This document shows, in pieces, positions 1 to 9,630 of a stretch of 64,000 nucleotides of DNA. A program made the translations under genes and the position numbers. The notes beneath the pieces are model-generated. The model was not told where the DNA came from. It did no database searches and saw nothing but the letters and a program-made list of their open reading frames with translations. Source of the DNA: Verrucomicrobiota bacterium (lineage in GTDB: Bacteria > Verrucomicrobiota > Verrucomicrobiia > Opitutales > Opitutaceae); assembly GCA_023446735.1 (NCBI GenBank), contig JAEXPQ010000027.1, positions 1 to 64,000 of the forward strand, given 5' to 3'. Within the stretch, counting starts at the first letter, position 1; every line of letters begins with the position of its first letter.

Positions 1-457
1 CGCGCAGGCCGCGGAGCGTGAGGGTGAACGGATCGGTGCCGCGGGTGGCGGCGATCTTCTTGCCCTTGAGGTCGGCGACGGTCTTGAGCGGCGAGTCGCC
101 CTTCACGAGGAGCTGCGCCCACTCGGGCCGGGACGAGACGTAGATGGTGCGCTGCGGTACGCCGTTGGTGCGGGCGATCAGCGCGGCCGAGCCGGCGGTG
201 GAGCCGAAGTCGGAGCTGTTGGAGGAGACGAGTTCGTTGGCCTTGTTGGAGCCGGCGCTGAAGAGCCAGCGGACGGCGACTCCGTCGGCCTTCAGGTCTT
301 CCTCGAGCCAGCCGAACTTCTTCAGGACGAGACTGCTCGGGCTGTAGGTGGCGTAGTCGAGGCGCAGCTCGGCGGGCTTGGCCGCATCGGCGGCGAGGAG
401 GCCCGCGCCGGCGAGGGCGAAGGCGGCGAGGAGGAGGGAGCGGAAGGAGAGTTTCAT
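1..457 (-). CDS. Sulfonate/taurine-type ABC transporter substrate-binding protein, N-terminal part (cut by left edge)
   Basis: Reading the minus strand from the ATG at 455-457 gives an open frame to the window edge of about 152 residues. It begins with a signal peptide (MKLSFRSLLLAAFALAGAG) and continues with a stretch resembling the SsuA/TauA family: FGWLEEDLKADGV, then WLFSAGSNKANEL, then DFGSTAGSAALIARTNG. In that family this lobe binds organosulfonates in the periplasm for an ABC importer. It lies downstream of acetyl-CoA synthetase and the sulfate-uptake genes, which fits a sulfur-scavenging role. The C-terminal half and any permease or ATPase partner lie outside the window, so nitrate or another small anion cannot be excluded as the ligand. 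Confidence 0.75.
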   Translation of the reverse strand, partial: MKLSFRSLLLAAFALAGAGLLAADAAKPAELRLDYATYSPSSLVLKKFGWLEEDLKADGVAVRWLFSAGSNKANELVSSNSSDFGSTAGSAALIARTNGVPQRTIYVSSRPEWAQLLVKGDSPLKTVADLKGKKIAATRGTDPFTLTLRGLR

Positions 458-470
458 TAGAGGAAAGGGA

Positions 471-503
471 TTTGAGATCTGAGAATCTGAGACTTGAGAG
501 ATG
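471..503. repeat. Short-period TGAGA-type intergenic repeat
   Basis: Just upstream of the sulfonate-binding protein start the plus strand reads as degenerate units of about seven to eight bases built on TGAGA/TGAGAT. It has the same design, with a different word, as repeats at 4488-4516, 5611-5650, 6100-6140 and 7042-7075. It has no obvious coding content. Confidence 0.5.
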
Positions 504-553
504 AAGTTGGGACGGAGCCGCTGGTGTGGCGCGCGGCGGATGCGGCAGGGAAC

Positions 554-595
554 GGCGAGACCGATCGTGCGGTGGACCGCTCAGGATCGGTTCGC
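554..595. other. Nested stem-loop between acs and the sulfonate-binding gene
   Basis: ACCGATC (560-566) pairs with GATCGGT (585-591). Inside it GCGGT pairs with ACCGC, and outside it GGCG pairs with CGCC across a small bulge. It lies in the 179-base spacer after acetyl-CoA synthetase. No U-run follows on the minus strand, so it is not a typical intrinsic terminator. It could be an RNA structure or protein site serving the downstream transporter gene. Confidence 0.4.
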
Positions 596-636
596 CCGGC
601 TACAGAGCATGCGCCGAGGAGAGGGACGACGTGTGC

Positions 637-2586
637 TCATGACGTGGTGACTGACGGCGGGAGCGCCGTGGAGTCGTCGAGGGTGGAGGTGTCGCCGCTG
701 ATCCTGCCGGTGAGGGCGAACTCGCGGAGGATGCGGCGGAGGATCTTGCCGGAGCGGTTCTTCGGGAGGCTCTCGAGGAAGCGGATCTCGCGTGGGCGGG
801 CGAGTTTGCCGACCTGCGTCTCGATCTCGCGGATGATCCCGGCGCGGGCGGCGTCGGCGGCGTGGCCGGGCTTGAGGACGACGAAGGCGAGCACGGCCTC
901 GCCGACCTGTTCGTCGGGCACGCCGACCACGGCGCTCTCGGCGACGGCGGCGTGGGCGACGATGGCGCCCTCGATCTCGGCGGTGCCGAGGCGATGGCCG
1001 TTGACCTTGATGACATCGTCGGCGCGACCGAGGACCCAAAGGTAGCCGTCGGCGTCGCGGCGGGCGGTGTCGCCGGTGACGAAGCGGCCCGGGATCGTTT
1101 CCCAATAGGTCGTGCGGTAGCGCTGCGGGTTGTTCCAGATGCCGAGCAGCATTCCGGGCCAGGGGCGGTTGATGACGAGCTGGCCGGAGCCTTCGCCCTC
1201 GACGACCTTGCCGGCGGCGTCGACCAACGCGGGCTCGACGCCGAAGAACGGCAGGGTGGCCGAGCCGGGCTTGGCCGGCGTGGCGTAGGGCAGCGGGAAG
1301 AGCATCGCGGCGCCGGCCTCCGTCTGCCACCAAGTATCAACGACAGGCGTGCGCCCGGCGCCGACGACCTCGCGGAACCAGCGCCAGACGGACGGGTTGA
1401 TCGGTTCGCCGACGGAGGCGAGCAGGCGCAGGCTGGAGAGGTCGCGTTGGCGAAGGCCGGCCTCGCCGTGGCGGATCCAGGCGCGGATTAGCGTGGGCGT
1501 GGTGTAGAGCACCTGCGGCCGGTGGCGCGCGACGATGTCCCACGCGCGGTCCCAATCGGGCAAAGACAGGATGCCTTCGTAGACGACGGTCGTGGCGCCG
1601 GCGAGGAGCGGGCCGTAGACGGTGTAGGTGTGTCCGGTGATCCACGCCGGATCAGCGGTGCACCAAGCGACGTCGCCTGGGTGCAAGTCGAAGGCGTGGC
1701 GCGCGGTGAGGCCGGTGTGGACGAGGTAGCCGGCGGTGCCGTGGGCGATGCCCTTCGGTTTCCCCGTGCTGCCGGAGGTGTACATGAGGAACGACGGATG
1801 GTCGCTCGACAGCGAGGCGGCGGGAAGCGTGGTGTCGGCGGTGGCGGTGAGGTCGTTCCAGAGATGATCACGGCCGGCGCGCAGCTCGATGGGCGAACCG
1901 GTGTGGCGGAGGACAACGACGTGGCGCACGAGCGCGGTGCGGTTGAGCGCGTCGTCGAGGACGGGCTTGAGCGGGACGACCTTGCCGTTGCGCCAACCGC
2001 CGTCGGCGGTGATCACGACGTGGCTGGCGGAGTCCTCGATGCGGTCGAGGAGGGCCTGCGAGGGGAAGCCCGCGAAGACGACGTTGTGGACGGCGCCGAG
2101 CCAGGTGGTGGCGAGCATCGCGATCGGCAACTCGGGCACGATCGGCAGATAGACGGTGACGCGGTCGCCGGCTTTCACGCCGAGGTCGGCGAGGGCGGAG
2201 GCGAGGCGGACGACTTCGTCGCGGAGCTGGCGGAAGGTGTAGCGGCGGATCTCGCGCGGCTGGCGGGCGGCGTCGACGGCCTCGCTTTCCCAGACGAGGG
2301 CGAGGTTGTCGCCGCGGCCGGCGCGGATGTGACGCTCAAGGGCGTTGAAGGCGAGGTTGGTGCGGCCGCCGGGAAACCAGCGAGCCTCGGGGCCGGCACC
2401 GGTGAAGGCGCGCTCGGGCAGTTGGAACCAGTGAAACGAAGCGGTCTGCTCGCCCCAGAAGTCGTCGGGGTCCGCGAGGCTGCGCGCGTGCAGAGCGCGG
2501 TAGTTGGCAAGATCGGTGATCGAATCGGGGCGCGGCGCGGCGGGCGGCGCGAAGGTTTCGGTTTCGACGGGAAGGGCGGTGCTCAT
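637..2586 (-). CDS. acsA: Acetyl-CoA synthetase (acetate-CoA ligase, AMP-forming)
   Basis: This 649-residue cytosolic enzyme activates acetate to acetyl-CoA through acetyl-AMP. The length is normal for the family. The N-terminal ACS motif region (NYRALHARS, FWGEQ) is present, the P-loop-like adenylation motif YTSGSTGKPKG is at residues 269-279, the substrate-pocket motif WWQTEAG follows near the middle, and the C-terminal PKNRSGKILRR carries the lysine (about K614) that is regulated by acetylation in characterised members. The start ATG at 2586 gives the expected N-terminus. The gene lies 60 bases downstream of the methionine sulfoxide reductase and may share its transcript. In a sulfur context it could recycle the acetate released by O-acetylserine sulfhydrylase (CysK); that link is inference. 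Confidence 0.95.
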   Translation of the reverse strand: MSTALPVETETFAPPAAPRPDSITDLANYRALHARSLADPDDFWGEQTASFHWFQLPERAFTGAGPEARWFPGGRTNLAFNALERHIRAGRGDNLALVWESEAVDAARQPREIRRYTFRQLRDEVVRLASALADLGVKAGDRVTVYLPIVPELPIAMLATTWLGAVHNVVFAGFPSQALLDRIEDSASHVVITADGGWRNGKVVPLKPVLDDALNRTALVRHVVVLRHTGSPIELRAGRDHLWNDLTATADTTLPAASLSSDHPSFLMYTSGSTGKPKGIAHGTAGYLVHTGLTARHAFDLHPGDVAWCTADPAWITGHTYTVYGPLLAGATTVVYEGILSLPDWDRAWDIVARHRPQVLYTTPTLIRAWIRHGEAGLRQRDLSSLRLLASVGEPINPSVWRWFREVVGAGRTPVVDTWWQTEAGAAMLFPLPYATPAKPGSATLPFFGVEPALVDAAGKVVEGEGSGQLVINRPWPGMLLGIWNNPQRYRTTYWETIPGRFVTGDTARRDADGYLWVLGRADDVIKVNGHRLGTAEIEGAIVAHAAVAESAVVGVPDEQVGEAVLAFVVLKPGHAADAARAGIIREIETQVGKLARPREIRFLESLPKNRSGKILRRILREFALTGRISGDTSTLDDSTALPPSVTTS

Positions 2587-2646
2587 GGCGGTGTGGCGCG
2601 ACGAGTCGGAGGCGGGGGTGCTGGTGGCGACGACTGGCGGATCAGT

Positions 2647-3165
2647 TCAGAGCGGATCGCCGATCTCGGCGGGCCAGTCGGTGCCGGCGATCAAGAGGCG
2701 CGCGACCTCCTCAAGGCCGGCGCGGTCGTCGTCGGTGAAGCGGTTGGTGTGCGGCGAATCGAGATCGAGGACGCCGAGTTGGCGGCCCGCGACGGCGAGC
2801 GGGATCACGATCTCGCTGGCGGAGGCGGCGTCGCAGGCGATGTGGCCGGGAAACTGATGGACGTCGGCCACGAGCACGGTGGCGTGCTTGGCGGCGGCGG
2901 TACCGCAGACGCCCCGGCCGCGGGCGATGCGGACGCAGGCGGGTTTGCCCTGGAACGGCCCGAGAACGAGCTCACCGCCGCGCCACAGGTAGAAGCCGGC
3001 CCAGTTGAGGTCGGGCAGGCGGAGGTTCAGGAGGGCGGCGGTGTTGGCGAGGTTGACCAGCCAGTCGCGTTCGCCGGTGAGCAGGCCGGTTAGCTCGGAA
3101 TGCAGGGAGTGATAACGGTCGGCGGAGGTGGCGAATGTTTGCGGGCTGGTGGAGGAAAAGCTCAT
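2647..3165 (-). CDS. msrC: Free methionine-(R)-sulfoxide reductase (GAF domain)
   Basis: This 172-residue single-GAF protein reduces free methionine-R-sulfoxide, repairing oxidised methionine. The family signature is complete: NWAGFY near residue 54, GPFQGKPACVRI with C77, GRGVCG with C87, and DVHQFPGHIACD with C111, followed by ASEIVIP. These three cysteines match the catalytic and resolving set of the fRMsr family. It is likely cytosolic and thioredoxin-dependent. It is the first gene after the cysK terminator and is followed by acsA. The start is the first ATG. No strong Shine-Dalgarno sequence is visible, so a short-leader message is possible. Confidence 0.93.
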   Translation of the reverse strand: MSFSSTSPQTFATSADRYHSLHSELTGLLTGERDWLVNLANTAALLNLRLPDLNWAGFYLWRGGELVLGPFQGKPACVRIARGRGVCGTAAAKHATVLVADVHQFPGHIACDAASASEIVIPLAVAGRQLGVLDLDSPHTNRFTDDDRAGLEEVARLLIAGTDWPAEIGDPL

Positions 3166-3176
3166 TTATGAGTGAA

Positions 3177-3205
3177 GTAGTATGGAATAGGAAAATGTAA
3201 GACAA
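3177..3205 (-). promoter_or_regulatory. Possible promoter for the methionine sulfoxide reductase gene
   Basis: On the minus strand TTGTCT (3205-3200) and TACTAC (3182-3177) are separated by 17 bases, in a markedly AT-rich island. Transcription would begin only a few bases before the start codon, so the call is tentative. The same AT-rich wording (TTTACTTT, then CCTATT and CCAT, then CTAC) recurs upstream of the Rrf2 regulator near 12,985-13,030, which suggests a shared promoter or operator. Confidence 0.3.
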
Positions 3206-3430
3206 GTAAAAAAGTAAACTAAGCACAAGGTGGCTTATGGTAACGTGATAGGATTCAGTGCGGCTCGCTCCGGTGTCGGTGGGGCAGCGAGCTGGCTTGA
3301 TCGGTATCGCTTGGATTTGATCCTGCGCGTTTGCCCAGAACAGCCGCAGTCCGGAGGGGCTGGAGGCTGCGTTCGAATGGTGTTCGGCCGCGCCGGCCTG
3401 CGTCCTTGGGTTTGCGGCAAACCCTCGTGC

Positions 3431-3469
3431 AGAAACGAAACGCCCGCCGGGCGCGGGGCCGGGCGGGCG
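3431..3469 (-). terminator. Rho-independent terminator of cysK
   Basis: CGCCCGCC (3441-3448) pairs with GGCGGGCG (3462-3469). On the minus strand the hairpin is followed by TTTCGTTTCT (3440-3431). It lies about 32 bases after the cysK stop codon and closes the sulfur operon. Confidence 0.8.
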
Positions 3470-3500
3470 GAAGACGAAGCGGCGGGACGAAAGCGCGCGC

Positions 3501-4478
3501 TTACTTGGCGGCGAGGAGGTCGTCGATGCTGTCGGAGTCGGTGTTGATGTCGGCGAAGAGCCAAGTCGAGAGGTAGCGCTCGGTGCTGGAGGGGACGATG
3601 ACGACGATCTGCTTCCCGGCGTTCTCGGGGCGTTGGGCGAGCTGGAGGGCGGCCCAGATGGCGGCGCCGGAGGAGATGCCCACGGGGATGCCGTCGATGG
3701 TGGTGACCTGCTTGGAGACCGGGCCGGAATCGGTCTCTTTCACGCGGATGATCTCGTCGTAGATCTTGGTGTTGAGCACGCCGGGCACGAAGCCGGCGCC
3801 GATGCCCTGGAGCTTGTGCGGGCCGGGGTTGCCGCCGGAGAGCACGGGCGAGGCGTCGGGCTCGACAGCCACGATCTTCACGCCGGGCTTGCGCTCCTTG
3901 AGCACCTCGCCCACGCCGGTGATTGTGCCGCCGGTACCGATACCGGAGACGACGATGTCGACCTGGCCGTCGGTGTCGCGCCAGATCTCCTCGGCGGTGG
4001 TGCGGCGGTGCACGGCGGGGTTGGAGGGGTTGGCGAACTGCTGGAGGATGGCGCTGTTGGGGATCTGCTTCTGCAGCTCCTCGGCGCGGGCGATGGCGCC
4101 CTTCATGCCCTTGGCGCCCTCGGTGAGCACCAGGCGGGCGCCGAGGATCTTCAGGAGCTTGCGGCGCTCGAGGCTCATCGTCTCGGGCATGGTGAGGATC
4201 AGCTTGAGGCCCTTGGCCGCCGCGACGAAGGCCAGCGCGATGCCGGTGTTGCCGGAGGTGGGCTCGATGAGGACCGTGCTCTGGTTGATTTTCCCGGAGG
4301 CCAGCGCGTCCTCGATCATCGCGGCGCCGATACGGTCCTTCACGCTGGAGAGCGGGTTGAAGAACTCGAGTTTGAGGAGGATCTCGGCCTTCGCGTTGTG
4401 AGCGGCGGCGGTGCGGTTGAGACGGACCAGCGGGGTGTTGCCGATGGTCTGAGTGATATCGGAGTAGATGCGAGCCAT
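3501..4478 (-). CDS. cysK: Cysteine synthase A (O-acetylserine sulfhydrylase)
   Basis: This 325-residue PLP enzyme makes cysteine from O-acetylserine and sulfide. IGNTPLVRL is at the N-terminus, the PLP lysine is in NPLSSVKDR at K47, the substrate loop TSGNTGIAL follows, and the phosphate-binding [10 protein letters not shown] is near residue 180. Length and domain order are normal. It is the last gene of the sulfate-uptake run and lies 70 bases behind cysA. A clear terminator follows. A degenerate GGTTATGG-type repeat lies just upstream in the spacer. Confidence 0.95.
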   Translation of the reverse strand: MARIYSDITQTIGNTPLVRLNRTAAAHNAKAEILLKLEFFNPLSSVKDRIGAAMIEDALASGKINQSTVLIEPTSGNTGIALAFVAAAKGLKLILTMPETMSLERRKLLKILGARLVLTEGAKGMKGAIARAEELQKQIPNSAILQQFANPSNPAVHRRTTAEEIWRDTDGQVDIVVSGIGTGGTITGVGEVLKERKPGVKIVAVEPDASPVLSGGNPGPHKLQGIGAGFVPGVLNTKIYDEIIRVKETDSGPVSKQVTTIDGIPVGISSGAAIWAALQLAQRPENAGKQIVVIVPSSTERYLSTWLFADINTDSDSIDDLLAAK

Positions 4479-4487
4479 GGTAGTACT

Positions 4488-4516
4488 GGTTATGGGTTAG
4501 TGGTGATCGGTTATGG
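4488..4516. repeat. Short-period GGTTATGG/GGTTAGTG intergenic repeat
   Basis: Degenerate units of about seven bases (GGTTATG, GGTTAGT, GGTGATC, GGTTATG) lie in the cysA-cysK spacer, 10 bases before the cysK start. It belongs to the same class as the other spacer repeats in this locus. Confidence 0.5.
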
Positions 4517-4548
4517 AAGAAAAGGAAAGGACGGGGGCGTTGCGCGGG

Positions 4549-5592
<1,044 letters not shown>

Positions 5593-5610
5593 TGCGGAAA
5601 GAGGAAGGCG

Positions 5611-5650
5611 AACTTCGAACTTCGACCGTTGAACAGGGAACTTTGAACGC
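5611..5650 (+). repeat. GAAC-type degenerate repeat, left flank of the four-helix-bundle gene
   Basis: The plus strand carries five to six GAAC or GACC words spaced about seven to ten bases apart, between the stop of the four-helix-bundle gene and the cysA start. The matching repeat on the other side of that gene (6100-6140) has its GAAC words on the minus strand, so the two form an imperfect inverted pair. Confidence 0.6.
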
Positions 5651-5665
5651 TGGAGAGGACGGAGC

Positions 5666-6043
5666 TCAGGGGGTGCGGCGGGCGGATGTGCCGGCAGCGG
5701 TGCGGGTGCTGGCGACGAAGATGCGGATCAACTCGTCGGTCTCGTGGACCAGCGGCTCGATGCGTTCGGGTTTGTCGATCAAGGGGACGCGTTGAGCGAG
5801 GCGGAGCCAGCGGTCGGTCTCGCGCAGTTCCTTCAACCCGATCTTCATCTTGTGGACGAAGTCGCGCTTCGACTCGGCGGCCTGCGCCTCGGCGTGCTGG
5901 GGCAGCGGGGCGGTACCGGCCCGCAACAGCTGCCCGGCGACATGGGCTCCCGCGGCGGTGCGGTGCATCTGCTCGGTGAGTCGGATGATCCGCGCTGCGT
6001 ACTCAAGCAGTCGCTCGGCGAGATCGAAGGGTTGTTCGGGCAT
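5666..6043 (-). CDS. Four-helix-bundle protein (23S rRNA intervening-sequence/Avd-like family)
   Basis: This 125-residue protein is nearly all helical and amphipathic. It matches the small bacterial family first found inside 23S rRNA intervening sequences and related in fold to Avd of diversity-generating retroelements. Typical features visible are an N-terminal [17 protein letters not shown] helix, the [14 protein letters not shown] turn, and the [18 protein letters not shown] helix. No reverse transcriptase is nearby. It interrupts the cysW-cysA order and is bracketed by inverted GAAC repeats, which suggests that it arrived as a small mobile cassette rather than as a transporter part. Its biochemical role is unknown; family members are thought to bind nucleic acid. 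Confidence 0.85.
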   Translation of the reverse strand: MPEQPFDLAERLLEYAARIIRLTEQMHRTAAGAHVAGQLLRAGTAPLPQHAEAQAAESKRDFVHKMKIGLKELRETDRWLRLAQRVPLIDKPERIEPLVHETDELIRIFVASTRTAAGTSARRTP

Positions 6044-6099
6044 GGTGCGGTACGTCGTCTTGTTGTTTGTCGGGCGCGTGGGCTGCCAGAGGGTTGTCG

Positions 6100-6140
6100 T
6101 TGGAAGTTCGATGTTCCTTGTTCGCTGTTCAAGGTTCGCG
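6100..6140 (-). repeat. GAAC-type degenerate repeat, right flank; supplies the cysW stop codon
   Basis: On the minus strand GAACCTTGAACAGCGAAC and further GAAC words follow one another at about seven-base steps. The first unit contains the TGA that ends cysW (6131-6129), so the repeat overlaps the end of that gene. It is inverted relative to the copy at 5611-5650. Confidence 0.6.
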
Positions 6141-7037
6141 CGTCAGCGCGTAGCGCCACTCGACGAGGCTCTTGAGGACGAGGGTGGCGAGGGCGAGGAG
6201 GGCGAGCAGCGAGGCCACGGCGAAGGCGGCGACGAAGTTGTACTCGTTGTAGAGGATCTCGACGTGGAGCGGGAGGGTGTTGGTCTCGCCGCGGATGTGT
6301 CCGCTCACGACGGAGACGGCGCCGAACTCGCCCATCGCGCGGGCGTTGCAGAGGATCACGCCGTAGAAGAGGCCCCACTTGATGTTGGGCAGGGTGACGC
6401 GGCGGAACGTTTGCCAGCCGCTCGCGCCGAGGGTGATGGCGGCGTACTCCTCGTCGGTGCCCTGCGCCTGCATGAGCGGGATGAGCTCGCGGGCGACGAA
6501 GGGGAAGGTGACGAAGATGGTGGCGAGCACGATGCCCGGCACGGCGAAGATGATCTGGATGTCGCGGGCGTTGAGCCAGGAGCCGAGCCACGGGTGTTCG
6601 CCCGCGGCGAGGTACGGGCCGAACCAGCCCTGCAGGCCGAAGAGCAGCACGTAGATGAGGCCGGAGATGACCGGCGAGACGGCGAAGGGCAGATCGATGA
6701 GCGTGAGCAGCACGCTCTTGCCGCGGAAGTTGAACTTCGCGATCGCCCACGCCGCGGCGACGCCGAACACGAGGTTGGCCGGCACCGAGATGGCGGCGGC
6801 GAGCAGGGTGAGCTTGAGCGCCGCGAAGGCGTCGGCCTCGACGAATGCAGCGAAGTACGCGCCCACGCCGCGGCGCAGCCCTTCCGTGAAGACCGCGGCC
6901 AGCGGCAGCACGAGGAAGAACAGGACGAAAAGCAGCGCCGCGGCCGTCAGCAGCACGCGCGCCCAGAGCGGGTCGTGCGTGGCGCGCGGCACCGCGGAGG
7001 GGCGTTGGGCGAGGGAGCGGGTGGGAGCGGAGGACAT
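6129..7037 (-). CDS. cysW: Sulfate ABC transporter permease CysW
   Basis: This 302-residue inner-membrane permease has about six hydrophobic segments. The coupling-helix motif ([22 protein letters not shown]) and the diagnostic [17 protein letters not shown] with RGETNTLPL are those of CysW. With CysT it forms the channel used by CysA and the sulfate-binding protein. The last codons and stop fall inside a GAAC repeat, so the extreme C-terminus (ALTREP) may have been rewritten by it. Confidence 0.95.
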   Translation of the reverse strand: MSSAPTRSLAQRPSAVPRATHDPLWARVLLTAAALLFVLFFLVLPLAAVFTEGLRRGVGAYFAAFVEADAFAALKLTLLAAAISVPANLVFGVAAAWAIAKFNFRGKSVLLTLIDLPFAVSPVISGLIYVLLFGLQGWFGPYLAAGEHPWLGSWLNARDIQIIFAVPGIVLATIFVTFPFVARELIPLMQAQGTDEEYAAITLGASGWQTFRRVTLPNIKWGLFYGVILCNARAMGEFGAVSVVSGHIRGETNTLPLHVEILYNEYNFVAAFAVASLLALLALATLVLKSLVEWRYALTREP

Positions 7038-7041
7038 CGCG

Positions 7042-7075
7042 GAGTAGCGAGTAGTGAGTAGCGGGTAGCGAGTAG
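7042..7075. repeat. GAGTAGC/GAGTAGT short tandem repeat
   Basis: Five degenerate heptamers (GAGTAGC, GAGTAGT, GAGTAGC, GGGTAGC, GAGTAGA) fill the spacer between cysT and cysW, ending five bases before the cysW start. They are the clearest of the heptamer repeats in this locus. Confidence 0.7.
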
Positions 7076-7104
7076 ACCGGAAGACGGAGCGAAACTGCCG
7101 GCGT

Positions 7105-8043
7105 TCAGACGCGGTGATGGCGGCGGCTCCACTTCTGGAGCAGGTTGATGGCGAGGAGCAGGACGAAGGACGCCACGAGCATCATCACGGCCAGCGCCGT
7201 GGCGCCGCGGTAGTCGTATTGCTCCAGCTTGGTGATGATCAGCAGCGGCACGATCTCGGTGCGGTGCGGCATGTTGCCCGAGATGAAGACGACCGAGCCG
7301 TACTCGCCCAGCGCGCGGGCGAAGGAGAGCGCGAAACCGGTGAGCAGCGCGGGAAACACCTCGGGCAGGAGGACGCGGGTGATCGTCTGCCAGCGCGAGG
7401 CGCCGAGGGTGGCGGCGGCCTCCTCGAGCTCGGGCTCGAGTTCCTCGAGGACGGGCTGCAGGGTGCGCACGACGAAGGGCAGGCCGATGAAGGTGAGGGC
7501 GATCACCACACCCGGGCGGTCGTAGGCGAGCTTGGTGCCGAGCCACGAGAGCCCGGGGAGCGCGCCGACTGTCTTGGCCCAGAGCGGCTCGAGCCAGGAG
7601 CCGATCCATCCGTTCTTCGCGTACAACGCCGTGAGCGCGATGCCGGCCACGGCGGTGGGCAGGGCGAAGGGCAGATCGACCAGGGCGTCGACGACGCGGC
7701 GGCCGGGGAACGGATAACGCACGAGCACCCAGGCGAGCAGCAGGCCGAACACGGCGTTGAGCGCGGCGGCCAGCAGCGCCGCACCGAAACTGAACCGGTA
7801 GGCGGCCAGCACGCGCTCGGAGAAGACCGCGGCGGAGAACTCGGCCCACGTCATCCCGAAGGTCTTGAGGAAGGCCGCCGAGAGCGGGATCAGCACGATC
7901 AGGCTGAGATAGAAGATCGAATACCCGAGCGAGAGGCCGAAGCCCGGCAGCACGGAGCGACCCGAGCCGCGCGGCACGGGCTTGTCGCGGATCTCGAGGT
8001 CGACCCGCGGGTCGGTGTCGGGCGTGTCAGAGACCGGCGGCAT
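7105..8043 (-). CDS. cysT: Sulfate ABC transporter permease CysT (CysU)
   Basis: This 312-residue integral membrane permease has about six hydrophobic segments. The coupling motif [23 protein letters not shown] and the family block [23 protein letters not shown] identify CysT. The start ATG at 8043 lies inside the end of the upstream M14-type gene (17-base overlap), which implies translational coupling between the two. The N-terminal 35 residues before the first membrane helix are charged and cytosolic. Confidence 0.95.
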   Translation of the reverse strand: MPPVSDTPDTDPRVDLEIRDKPVPRGSGRSVLPGFGLSLGYSIFYLSLIVLIPLSAAFLKTFGMTWAEFSAAVFSERVLAAYRFSFGAALLAAALNAVFGLLLAWVLVRYPFPGRRVVDALVDLPFALPTAVAGIALTALYAKNGWIGSWLEPLWAKTVGALPGLSWLGTKLAYDRPGVVIALTFIGLPFVVRTLQPVLEELEPELEEAAATLGASRWQTITRVLLPEVFPALLTGFALSFARALGEYGSVVFISGNMPHRTEIVPLLIITKLEQYDYRGATALAVMMLVASFVLLLAINLLQKWSRRHHRV

Positions 8044-8848
8044 AGGAAATGAAGCGGCGGTAGGTGGCGGTGACGGAGTGCAAGGCGCGGACGGTGGCGG
8101 CGCGCTGGGCGGCGAGCGGGGCGAGCGCGGGGGTCTCGAAGATGATTTCGAAGGGCTGCGGGCGCTGCTCGGGCGGGGCGGCGAGCACGCCGCCGAAGCA
8201 GTCGCGGATCAAGCCGAACTCGGCGCGAAAGCCGTCGATGATCGGGTCGTGGTTTGCCGGAAGAACCTCGGCGGCGGCGGCGAGGGCGGGGCGCAGCAGC
8301 TCCTCGGCGAGCAGGCGGCCGCGAGCGTAGCCGTAGAGACCGTGGCTGGTGTCGTCGGCGTGGAGGGCGACGAGGCCGTCGAAGCTCTCGATGGCGAGTT
8401 CGCGCTCGAGCAGGCGGACCTCGGGCTGGGTGGAGCCGCGCCAGAACTCGCGGTTGAGGTCGAGCCCGGCGGCGTTGAAGCGCGTGCCGCGGTTGAGCCC
8501 GACCGGGTTGAGGCACGGGTAGAGGACGAACTCGAAGCCTTCGCCGAGCGCGGGCTCGGCGAGGAGGGCGGCGGCGAAGTCGAGCAGCGCCCAGCCACCC
8601 GCTGGCTCATCGCCGTGGATACCGGCGAAGAGCGCGAGCTTGAGGCGGTCGCCCCCGCCGCGCGGACCGTGCCAAGTGTAGCGCACGAACGGACCGCCGT
8701 CCTGCGCAAGGTCGCCGATCGTGCCCAGCGTCTGGCCGAGCAGCTCCGGGTGCCGGGCGGAGAGCTGCGCGAAGGCGGCGAGGAGCTCGGCGAGCGGTTG
8801 GGCGCGGTTCACGGTGGAAGGGATGGCGGGGGTGAGGAGCAGGCTCAT
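8027..8848 (-). CDS. M14-type zinc carboxypeptidase / aspartoacylase-like hydrolase
   Basis: From the ATG at 8848 the product has 273 residues. The zinc ligands expected in the M14/succinylglutamate desuccinylase superfamily are visible: GIHGDEPAG with H78 and E81, and ALHADD with H163. Substrate-binding NRE is at 132-134, and a candidate catalytic glutamate is E238 in IIFETP. The family removes a C-terminal residue or an N-acyl group from small substrates. It has no signal peptide, so a cytosolic role is likely. It overlaps cysT by 17 bases and lies next to a catalytically dead paralogue, which ties it tightly to sulfate uptake; release of a sulfur-containing amino acid from a conjugate is a guess. 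The frame is open further upstream, but only antisense-like sequence lies there. Confidence 0.8.
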   Translation of the reverse strand: MSLLLTPAIPSTVNRAQPLAELLAAFAQLSARHPELLGQTLGTIGDLAQDGGPFVRYTWHGPRGGGDRLKLALFAGIHGDEPAGGWALLDFAAALLAEPALGEGFEFVLYPCLNPVGLNRGTRFNAAGLDLNREFWRGSTQPEVRLLERELAIESFDGLVALHADDTSHGLYGYARGRLLAEELLRPALAAAAEVLPANHDPIIDGFRAEFGLIRDCFGGVLAAPPEQRPQPFEIIFETPALAPLAAQRAATVRALHSVTATYRRFISYAAGL

Positions 8849-8861
8849 GGGCGCGCGGCGT

Positions 8862-9572
8862 TCAGAGATGCTGGGCGTGCGCGAGCAGCTCGCGGATGCG
8901 TTGCACGATGGCGCGCAGGGCGGCGGCGTTGCCGTCGGAGTCGCGGCCGAGCGTGAGGTGTAGCTCGAACGGGCGGAAGGGCAGGTCGGGGACGAGACCG
9001 TCGATGCCTTCGGTGACGAACTCCTGCGCCTGTTCTTCGACCCAGCCGGCGGCGTGCAGCGCGGGCGCGGCTTCGTCGAGCCAATGCGAGAGCGACGTTC
9101 CACGCACTGCTCCCTGGGGAAAGCGCCATGGGCCGCGCCGTAACTTCACCACCGCGTGCGGTGCGAGGCGGCGGTACTCGCGCTCGAGCAGCGCCAGTTC
9201 GGGGCGATCGCCGGAGATCCACGAGGCGGACCAGAGGTCGCCGGTGCCGCGGTTGACGACGGGAACGACATCGAGCACGACGCCACCGATGGCGGCGGGC
9301 GTCCCGGTGGCGAAATCGAGCAGGTCGAAGGCGGCGAGGCTGGAGGCGTCGTCGCTTTCGTCGAAACCGGCGAGGAGGGAGATGCGGGCGTCGGCGTCGG
9401 TGCTGTTGGGGCCGAAGGCGATGAAGCGGGGCAGGTAGAAGCCGTGCTCGTCGGGCCCGAGGGGAGCGGCGAAGAGCGAAGCCGAGCGTTCGGCGCGCGG
9501 CGAAAGGCGCGCGAGCCGGTCGAGGACGGCGTCGGAGAAGGGCCGCGGACGAAGGGTGGACGAGGAGGACAC
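8862..9572 (-). CDS. M14-fold pseudoenzyme, paralogue of the downstream gene
   Basis: This 236-residue protein aligns by eye with the neighbouring M14-type enzyme: ISLLAGFDESDDASSLAAFDLL corresponds to [30 protein letters not shown] to PEVRLLERE, and PFELHLTL to PFEIIFET. At the aligned places the zinc ligands H78 and E81, the second histidine H163 and the glutamate E238 are all replaced. I infer that it arose by duplication and lost catalysis, perhaps becoming a partner or regulator of the active copy. It lies 13 bases upstream of the active gene and 58 bases downstream of the sulfate-binding-protein gene. I know of no named family for it. Confidence 0.7.
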   Translation of the reverse strand: MSSSSTLRPRPFSDAVLDRLARLSPRAERSASLFAAPLGPDEHGFYLPRFIAFGPNSTDADARISLLAGFDESDDASSLAAFDLLDFATGTPAAIGGVVLDVVPVVNRGTGDLWSASWISGDRPELALLEREYRRLAPHAVVKLRRGPWRFPQGAVRGTSLSHWLDEAAPALHAAGWVEEQAQEFVTEGIDGLVPDLPFRPFELHLTLGRDSDGNAAALRAIVQRIRELLAHAQHL

Positions 9573-9630
9573 GGCGAAGAGGAGGGGAGGGGCCCGCCGG
9601 CGCGGGCCGGCGGGCGACGTTGAAGGATGG

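Larger units (their letters stand above)
3166..3500. other. Intergenic region between cysK and msrC
   Basis: This 335-base gap holds the AT-rich possible promoter (about 3170-3230) next to msrC and the cysK terminator at 3441-3469. I see no gene in between; the frames there have no recognisable product. Confidence 0.6.

Noticed and set aside
1522..3093. 523-residue plus-strand open frame opposite acsA and msrC
   Set aside because: Antisense shadow of two clear enzymes; composition is repetitive G/V/E/D and matches no protein family.
7042..7075. CRISPR array
   Set aside because: Units are seven bases long and degenerate, with no spacers and no cas genes in the window.
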